Below, piece after piece: positions 6,512 through 10,180 of a stretch of DNA of 10,180 nt. Both the position numbers and the translations under genes were made by a program. The DNA comes from Gemmatimonas phototrophica. Its GTDB lineage: Bacteria > Gemmatimonadota > Gemmatimonadetes > Longimicrobiales > Gaopeijiaceae. The stretch lies in NCBI GenBank assembly GCA_945876015.1, contig CAMCNM010000047.1, forward strand, positions 1 to 10,180, given 5' to 3'. The notes beneath the pieces were generated by a model. It ran no database searches, was not told the origin of the DNA, and worked only from the letters and a program-made list of their open reading frames with translations. Positions within the stretch are counted from its first letter, which is position 1, and the number at the start of each line of letters is the position of its first letter.

Positions 6512-7369
6512 ATGACGTTCACCTCTCGTCGCGGGGCCTTCAGGGAAGGGTCTCTCGACCAATACCTCAAGGAGATCAGCGCGTACCCGCTGATCGACCG
6601 CGCGGAAGAGGTGCGACTCGCGCAGCAGATCCGGAAGGCCGACCCGGAGGCGCTCGACAAGCTCGTCCGCTCGCACCTCCGCTTCGTGGTCTCGGTGGCG
6701 AAGAAGTATCAGAACCAGGGTGTGCCTCTCTCCGATCTGATCAACGAAGGCAACCTCGGCATGATCCGCGCCGCCCATAAGTTCGACGAGACGAAGGGCG
6801 TCAAGTTCATCAGCTACGCGGTCTGGTGGATCCGTCAGGCCATCCTCCAGGCGCTGGCTGAGCAGAGCCGCATCGTGCGCGTGCCGCTCAACCGCGCGGG
6901 AGCCCTGCACCGGATCGGCCGACGCAGCTCGACCCTGCTCCAGGAGCTCGGACGGGAGGCGACCGTCGAGGAGATCGCGACCGATCTCGGCATCTCGGAA
7001 GAGGAGGTCGAGCGAACGCTCGCGATCAGCCGGTCCCATTTGTCCCTCGATGCGCCGATCACGCCGGGGGAGGACAACAGGCTGCTCGATTATCTACCGG
7101 ACCAGTATTCACCGGGACCGGAAGACGAGGCCTTTGAGCACGCGCTGAAGAATACGATCGAAGAGGCCTTGGCGACCTTGAAGGAGAGGGAGGCCAAGAT
7201 TCTCCGGCTCTATTTTGGACTGGATGATCCGGAGCCGATGACGCTCGAGGAGATCGGCTCGCTGCTGGGCATCACTCGAGAGAGGGTCCGGCAGATCAAG
7301 GAGAAAGCGCTGCTGCGGTTGCGGCACGCGTCACGAGCACGCTTCCTAGAAACCTTCGTCGACGAATAG
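6512..7369 (+). CDS. rpoD: Primary-type RNA polymerase sigma-70 factor (short RpoD/SigA)
   Basis: This 285-residue sigma factor directs RNA polymerase to -10/-35 promoters. Region 1.2 covers about 14-46 (SLDQYLKEISAYPLI). Region 2, about 50-120, includes the core-binding and -10-melting segment DLINEGNLGMIRAAHKFDE and the aromatic YAVWWIRQAI of region 2.3/2.4. Region 3 starts at IVRVPLNRAG (121-130) and ends near DYLPDQ. Region 4 (216-275) carries the -35-binding helix-turn-helix MTLEEIGSLLGITRERVRQI. Region 1.1 and the large non-conserved insert of E. coli RpoD are absent. Such short forms serve as the housekeeping factor in Gemmatimonadota and relatives, but similar proteins are group 2 (non-essential) sigmas elsewhere. 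The region 2 and 4 residues look standard, so it should read TTGACA/TATAAT promoters, such as the one found upstream of rplM. A second sigma gene elsewhere in the genome cannot be excluded. Confidence 0.93.
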   Translation: MTFTSRRGAFREGSLDQYLKEISAYPLIDRAEEVRLAQQIRKADPEALDKLVRSHLRFVVSVAKKYQNQGVPLSDLINEGNLGMIRAAHKFDETKGVKFISYAVWWIRQAILQALAEQSRIVRVPLNRAGALHRIGRRSSTLLQELGREATVEEIATDLGISEEEVERTLAISRSHLSLDAPITPGEDNRLLDYLPDQYSPGPEDEAFEHALKNTIEEALATLKEREAKILRLYFGLDDPEPMTLEEIGSLLGITRERVRQIKEKALLRLRHASRARFLETFVDE

Positions 7370-7388
7370 CGGGGCGCTGAGCGCCCCG
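7370..7388 (+). terminator. Hairpin directly after the sigma factor stop
   Basis: CGGGGCG (7370-7376) and CGCCCCG (7382-7388) form a perfect 7-bp stem with a 5-nt loop, starting on the base after the stop codon. No T-run follows, so it is not a textbook intrinsic terminator. Together with the C-rich tract downstream it could protect the 3' end left after Rho-dependent termination, or pause polymerase. Confidence 0.5.
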
Positions 7389-7434
7389 GTGGCGCGGACC
7401 CCCCCCAACCAATTCACCGCCCCCGGTTCGCGGG

Positions 7435-7507
7435 CTCCCCTCGCTCCCTCCCGATTTTCCCTCCCTAATTTCCCTGATTTCCTGTTCCTCCCGCCCTTCC
7501 GCTCCCT
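7435..7507 (+). promoter_or_regulatory. C-rich, G-poor tract (candidate Rho utilisation site)
   Basis: By hand count these 73 nt hold 38 C, 25 T, 6 G and 4 A, in sharp contrast to the balanced G and C of the coding DNA on both sides. Unstructured C-rich, G-poor RNA just past a stop codon is the usual profile of a rut site loaded by Rho. It sits between the sigma factor hairpin and the rplM promoter, where a transcript end is expected. The function is inferred from composition only. Confidence 0.4.
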
Positions 7508-7529
7508 GGTTTTTCGCCATTTACGCCGG

Positions 7530-7558
7530 TTGACACCCCCGGTAACCCCAGATATCAT
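7530..7558 (+). promoter_or_regulatory. Sigma-70-type promoter of the rplM-rpsI(-rpsB) cluster
   Basis: A perfect -35 box TTGACA (7530-7535), a 17-nt spacer and the -10 box TATCAT (7553-7558, 5 of 6) form the best promoter in the window. Transcription should start near 7564-7566, leaving a leader of about 27 nt before the rplM ATG. It faces the ribosomal-protein genes and should be read by the housekeeping sigma factor, probably the one encoded just upstream. Confidence 0.85.
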
Positions 7559-7591
7559 TCAAATCTCTGTTGCCTAACGATTTGAGTGCCC

Positions 7592-8020
7592 ATGAAGACC
7601 TACACGCCCAAAGCCGACGACTATACGCGCCGCTGGTGGATCGTGGACGCTGCCGACAAGCCGCTCGGTCGTCTCGCGACCGAGGTGGCCCGCGTCCTCC
7701 ACGGCAAGCATAACCCGATGTTCACCCCCCACCTCGACTTGGGCGACCACGTGGTGGTCGTCAACGCGTCCCAGGTGAAGCTGACCGGCAAGAAGGCGGA
7801 TCAGAAGGAATACTTCCGCCACTCCGGCTACATGGGAGGCGAGCGCTTCATCCCCTACAAGCGGATGCTGGCGAGCCACCCGGAGCGGGTGATCGAAATG
7901 GCGATCAAGGGCATGATGCCCAAGACCGCGCTGGGAAAGAATATGTTCAAGAAGCTCAAGGTGTACCGGGGCACCGAGCACCCGCACCAGGGGCAGAAGC
8001 CCGAAACCCTCGAGATCTGA
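7592..8020 (+). CDS. rplM: 50S ribosomal protein L13
   Basis: This 142-residue protein has the usual L13 length and is an early-assembly component of the large subunit that binds 23S rRNA. Recognisable blocks are the start [26 protein letters not shown] at 15-30, [16 protein letters not shown], the segment HSGYMGGE, then MLPK-like [20 protein letters not shown] and the end [13 protein letters not shown]. The ATG at 7592 gives the normal family start; an in-frame GTG at 7586 would add only two residues. The ribosome binding site is weak (GAG at 7584-7586). The gene is first in a cluster behind a strong promoter and only 4 nt before rpsI, the conserved L13-S9 pairing of bacteria. L13 represses its own operon in E. 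coli; the short leader here shows no obvious binding site. Confidence 0.98.
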   Translation: MKTYTPKADDYTRRWWIVDAADKPLGRLATEVARVLHGKHNPMFTPHLDLGDHVVVVNASQVKLTGKKADQKEYFRHSGYMGGERFIPYKRMLASHPERVIEMAIKGMMPKTALGKNMFKKLKVYRGTEHPHQGQKPETLEI

Positions 8021-8024
8021 CGAC

Positions 8025-8423
8025 ATGGCCGACGCAACGAAACCGATTCAGACCGTGGGCCGCCGCAAGACGGCGGTCGCGCGTGTTCTTCTCCGTCCCG
8101 GCAAGGGAGACTGGTTCATCAACGGCCGCTCCCTGACCGAGTACTTCCCCCGCCCGAGCCTCCAGACCCGCATCGAGGAGCCCATGAAGCTCGTTCAGGC
8201 CGAGGGGCGCTTCGACGTCCACGTCCTGGCGGCCGGCGGCGGACTCATGGGTCAGGCGGACGCTCTGCGCATGGGCGTGGCCCGCGCGCTCGTCGTCTAC
8301 GACGAGGCGAACCGGCGCCCGCTGCGCGAGAAGGGAATGCTCACGCGCGACCCGAGAAAGGTCGAGCGCAAAAAGCCGGGCCGTCCGAAAGCCAGAAAGC
8401 GCTTCCAGTTCTCGAAGCGTTAG
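8025..8423 (+). CDS. rpsI: 30S ribosomal protein S9
   Basis: This 132-residue S9 belongs to the small-subunit head, and its C-terminal tail reaches the P-site tRNA. Family marks are [18 protein letters not shown] at 11-28, the segment [12 protein letters not shown], the glycine-rich [20 protein letters not shown], then [20 protein letters not shown], and the conserved end FQFSKR with terminal Lys-Arg. It starts 4 nt after the rplM stop, so the two are translated from one message. The Shine-Dalgarno sequence is not obvious, consistent with translational coupling. The N-terminus has a short extension (MADATKPIQ) before the conserved core, as is common in this family. Confidence 0.98.
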   Translation: MADATKPIQTVGRRKTAVARVLLRPGKGDWFINGRSLTEYFPRPSLQTRIEEPMKLVQAEGRFDVHVLAAGGGLMGQADALRMGVARALVVYDEANRRPLREKGMLTRDPRKVERKKPGRPKARKRFQFSKR

Positions 8424-8451
8424 ACCGACACGGTTCGACTGAACTGCGGGA

Positions 8452-8502
8452 CACGGCGTGGGGTTACCCGCCGTGACATTGACCGGGGCGTAAATCGGCC
8501 CC
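8452..8502 (+). promoter_or_regulatory. Two-hairpin leader between rpsI and rpsB
   Basis: The 97-nt gap before rpsB holds two tandem stem-loops. CACGGCG (8452-8458) pairs with CGCCGTG (8469-8475), with two further G-C pairs possible inside. GGGGC (8485-8489) pairs with GCCCC (8498-8502) around the loop GTAAATCG. Neither is followed by a T-run. Placement just upstream of rpsB suggests an RNA leader that could be bound by S2, as known for rpsB autoregulation in other bacteria, but the fold itself was not recognised. A TTGACC at 8479-8484 has no matching -10 box. Confidence 0.4.
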
Positions 8503-8520
8503 ATGCACTACGAGGTTTGA

Positions 8521-9417
8521 ATGCCGCAGGTTGAGCTGAATCAAATGCTGGAAGCTGGTGTGCACTTCGGGCACCAGACCCGCCGTTGGAATCCGAAGAT
8601 GCGTCCCTACATCTTCACGGAGAAAAACGGCATCCACATCATCGACCTGCGTAAGACCCTGGACCGGCTCCTCGCCGCCCAGGCCGCAGTGCGGGGCGTG
8701 GTCATGCGTGGTGAGCGCGTCCTCTTCGTCTGCACCAAGAAGCAGCTGGGACCGATCATCGAGCAGGAAGCTCAGCGCTGCGGCGCGTTCTACGTGACCG
8801 AGCGCTGGCTGGGCGGGATGCTTACCAACTTCCAGACGATCCGGAAGCAGATTCGGCGCCTGAAGGAGCTGGAGCGTGGGCAGGAGGAGAACGCCTTCGA
8901 GTTCTACACCAAGAAGGAGCGTCTCCTCCTCGAGCGCGAGCGCATCAAGCTCAACAAGTACCTCTCGGGCGTGAAGGACATGGGCCGGCTCCCCGGCGCG
9001 GTCTTCGTGGTGGACGCCAAGCGCGAGATCATCGCGGTCAAGGAAGCCCACCGGTTGGGCATCCCGATCATCGCGATCGCCGATACCAACGCCGATCCCG
9101 ACCTGATCAACTATCCGATCCCGGGCAACGACGACGCGATCCGGTCGGTCAGCCTGATCAGTGCCGCCATCGCGGACTCCATCGAGGCTTCGCGCCGCGA
9201 GGTTCCCGAGGAAGAGCGGCAGCGGGTCGCGGAGCTCGAGGCCACGACCTACTCCACCGAGACCGGCGAGAAGACGACCGAGGGTGGTGGCGGCGATGCC
9301 GACAAGGCGAAGCGGCGTCCGCGGCGCAAGCGGCGGCCCCGTCCCGAGGTCATCGCCCAGCACCTGAAGACGGGCGAGGGCGACGAAGAGGAAACCGAAG
9401 CGGCCGAGGAGGAGTAG
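8521..9417 (+). CDS. rpsB: 30S ribosomal protein S2 with charged C-terminal extension
   Basis: This 298-residue S2 is clearly longer than the 241 residues of E. coli S2. S2 sits between the head and body of the 30S subunit and helps recruit S1. The core is standard: [19 protein letters not shown] at 9-27, [10 protein letters not shown] at 38-47, [13 protein letters not shown] at 92-104, [13 protein letters not shown] at 157-169, and [20 protein letters not shown] at 181-200. The core ends near residue 225. About 70 extra residues follow: a Thr/Gly-rich linker, a basic block [14 protein letters not shown] at 262-275, then an acidic tail with [14 protein letters not shown] at 285-298. The ATG at 8521 is preceded by GAGGT (8512-8516) at good spacing. 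The gene is followed by a strong terminator-like hairpin before tsf. The extension is likely disordered and its role is unknown. Confidence 0.98.
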   Translation: MPQVELNQMLEAGVHFGHQTRRWNPKMRPYIFTEKNGIHIIDLRKTLDRLLAAQAAVRGVVMRGERVLFVCTKKQLGPIIEQEAQRCGAFYVTERWLGGMLTNFQTIRKQIRRLKELERGQEENAFEFYTKKERLLLERERIKLNKYLSGVKDMGRLPGAVFVVDAKREIIAVKEAHRLGIPIIAIADTNADPDLINYPIPGNDDAIRSVSLISAAIADSIEASRREVPEEERQRVAELEATTYSTETGEKTTEGGGGDADKAKRRPRRKRRPRPEVIAQHLKTGEGDEEETEAAEEE

Positions 9418-9479
9418 GAGCGGCCCCGCATCGAGTCGAAAGATCCCCGCACGGCGCGGAACGCGGCGGGCGGGAATCG

Positions 9480-9537
9480 GGAGGCGGAAGCCGGACAGCG
9501 ACCCCGGGTCGCTCCTCCTGGCTGCCGCCTCCTTTTT
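9480..9537 (+). terminator. Strong intrinsic terminator or attenuator between rpsB and tsf
   Basis: A long imperfect hairpin has three stacked helices: GGAGGCGG (9480-9487) with CCGCCTCC (9525-9532), AGCC (9489-9492) with GGCT (9520-9523), and AGCGAC (9497-9502) with GTCGCT (9508-9513) closing a small loop. Five T (9533-9537) follow directly. This is the most convincing intrinsic-terminator shape in the window. Because rpsB and tsf are usually co-transcribed, it more likely lowers tsf expression by partial termination than ends the operon fully. Confidence 0.8.
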
Positions 9538-9637
9538 CTTGCGGGTTCGGGGTGCGGTGAAGGGCCGGCGACAGGATGGAACGAGATGTGCGCGGGAATG
9601 ACCACGACAGTCCATGAAGAACGGAGCAGATAGCACC

Positions 9638-10180
9638 ATGGCGACGATCAGCGCGCAGGAAGTGAAGGCCCTCCGGGACCGCACCGGAGCCGGAATGATG
9701 GAATGCAAGAAGGCGCTCGAAGAGACCGGGGGCGACATCGAGAAGGCGATCGACGTGCTGCGCACGCGCGGAGCGGCCAAGGCCGCCAAGCGCGCCGAGC
9801 GGAAGGCGAGCGAGGGCACGGTCGGCACCTACGTCCATCACAACGGAAAGGTCGCGGTGATGGTCGAGCTCAACTCCGAGACCGACTTCGTGGCCAAGAA
9901 CCCGGAGTTCCAGCAGCTCGCCAGGGACCTCGCCATGCACATCGCGTCGGCGGCTCCCATCGCGGTGAGCTCGGATCAGATCCCGGCCGACGAGGTCGAG
10001 CGCGAGCGGCAGATCTACATGGCGCAGGTGGCCGAGGAAGGGAAGCCGGAGAACATCCGCGCCAAGATCGTCGAGGGGAAGCTCTCCAAGTGGTTCAAGG
10101 AGAGCACCCTGCTCGACCAGCAATTCGTGAAGGATCCGGAGCGGACGATCAAGGAGCTGGTGGACGGCGTGTCAGCCAAG
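9638..10180 (+). CDS. tsf: Elongation factor Ts, 5' part (gene continues past window edge)
   Basis: EF-Ts is the guanine-nucleotide exchange factor that recycles EF-Tu-GDP during translation. The visible 181 residues have no stop before the window end. The N-terminal UBA-like EF-Tu-binding domain is at 1-52 (MATISAQEVKALRDRTGAGM, with MECKKALEETGGDIEKAIDVL following), and the conserved TDFVAKN lies at 82-88 in the exchange core. GKPENIRAKIVEGKLSKWFK and LLDQQFVKDPERTI are typical of the region near the C-terminus of short, Thermus-like EF-Ts (about 200 residues), so perhaps only about 20 residues are missing. The ATG at 9638 gives the family start. An in-frame ATG at 9614 would add eight unlikely residues. 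GGAG at 9623-9626 lies 11 nt upstream, a rather long spacing. It follows rpsB, the near-universal order. Confidence 0.97.
   Translation, partial: MATISAQEVKALRDRTGAGMMECKKALEETGGDIEKAIDVLRTRGAAKAAKRAERKASEGTVGTYVHHNGKVAVMVELNSETDFVAKNPEFQQLARDLAMHIASAAPIAVSSDQIPADEVERERQIYMAQVAEEGKPENIRAKIVEGKLSKWFKESTLLDQQFVKDPERTIKELVDGVSAK

Noticed and set aside
8431..8447. tRNA T-loop-like GGTTCGACT
   Set aside because: The flanking bases do not form a 5-bp T-stem, and no anticodon arm or acceptor stem can be built around it.
8464..9828. 454-codon - strand open frame across rpsB and tsf
   Set aside because: It lies opposite two unmistakable conserved genes and crosses their terminator region; the translation has no recognisable domain.

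Overview
The window comes from a high-GC bacterial chromosome and reads as ordinary core genome. Nearly everything lies on the + strand; the one exception is a secreted metalloprotease gene on the - strand. Three features suggest an FCB-group lineage such as Gemmatimonadota or 'Candidatus Eisenbacteria': a short housekeeping-type sigma factor without region 1.1, an NtrX-like regulator with the ISGHGTIDTAV signature, and strong G/C preference at third codon positions. This placement is made from protein character alone, without a database search.

Left part (1-3049, + strand). The window opens inside a PLP-dependent cysteine desulfurase-like gene (3-560). A ThpR-type RNA 2',3'-cyclic phosphodiesterase gene follows 10 nt later (571-978) and appears to have lost about 50 internal codons, including the first catalytic HxTx motif. 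Next come a membrane-anchored extracytoplasmic protein of unknown function (1015-1653) and a full-length NtrC/NtrX-family sigma-54 activator with a TTG start (1691-3049). No histidine kinase lies beside the regulator.

Middle part (3046-6305). A matrixin-like zinc metalloprotease gene on the - strand converges on the regulator, and the two stop codons overlap in the tetramer CTAG. After a divergent intergenic region, a complete NAD(P)-dependent aldehyde dehydrogenase (4012-5499) and type I signal peptidase (lepB, 5616-6305) follow. The signal peptidase is expected to process exported proteins in general, and the metalloprotease may be one of them.

Right part (6306-10180). A primary-type sigma-70 factor (6512-7369) is followed by a G/C-rich hairpin, a C-rich G-poor tract and a near-consensus promoter (TTGACA, 17 nt, TATCAT). 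That promoter should drive the translation cluster rplM-rpsI-rpsB-tsf (ribosomal proteins L13, S9 and S2, then EF-Ts). The rpsI-rpsB gap can form two hairpins. The rpsB-tsf gap carries a strong intrinsic-terminator structure, so tsf output is probably set by read-through or by a promoter I could not identify. tsf runs off the right edge.

I found no CRISPR array, tRNA, rRNA, insertion sequence, phage gene or clear novel multi-gene system. The observations most worth following are the deleted ThpR, the charged C-terminal tail of S2, and the RNA structures around the ribosomal-protein genes.
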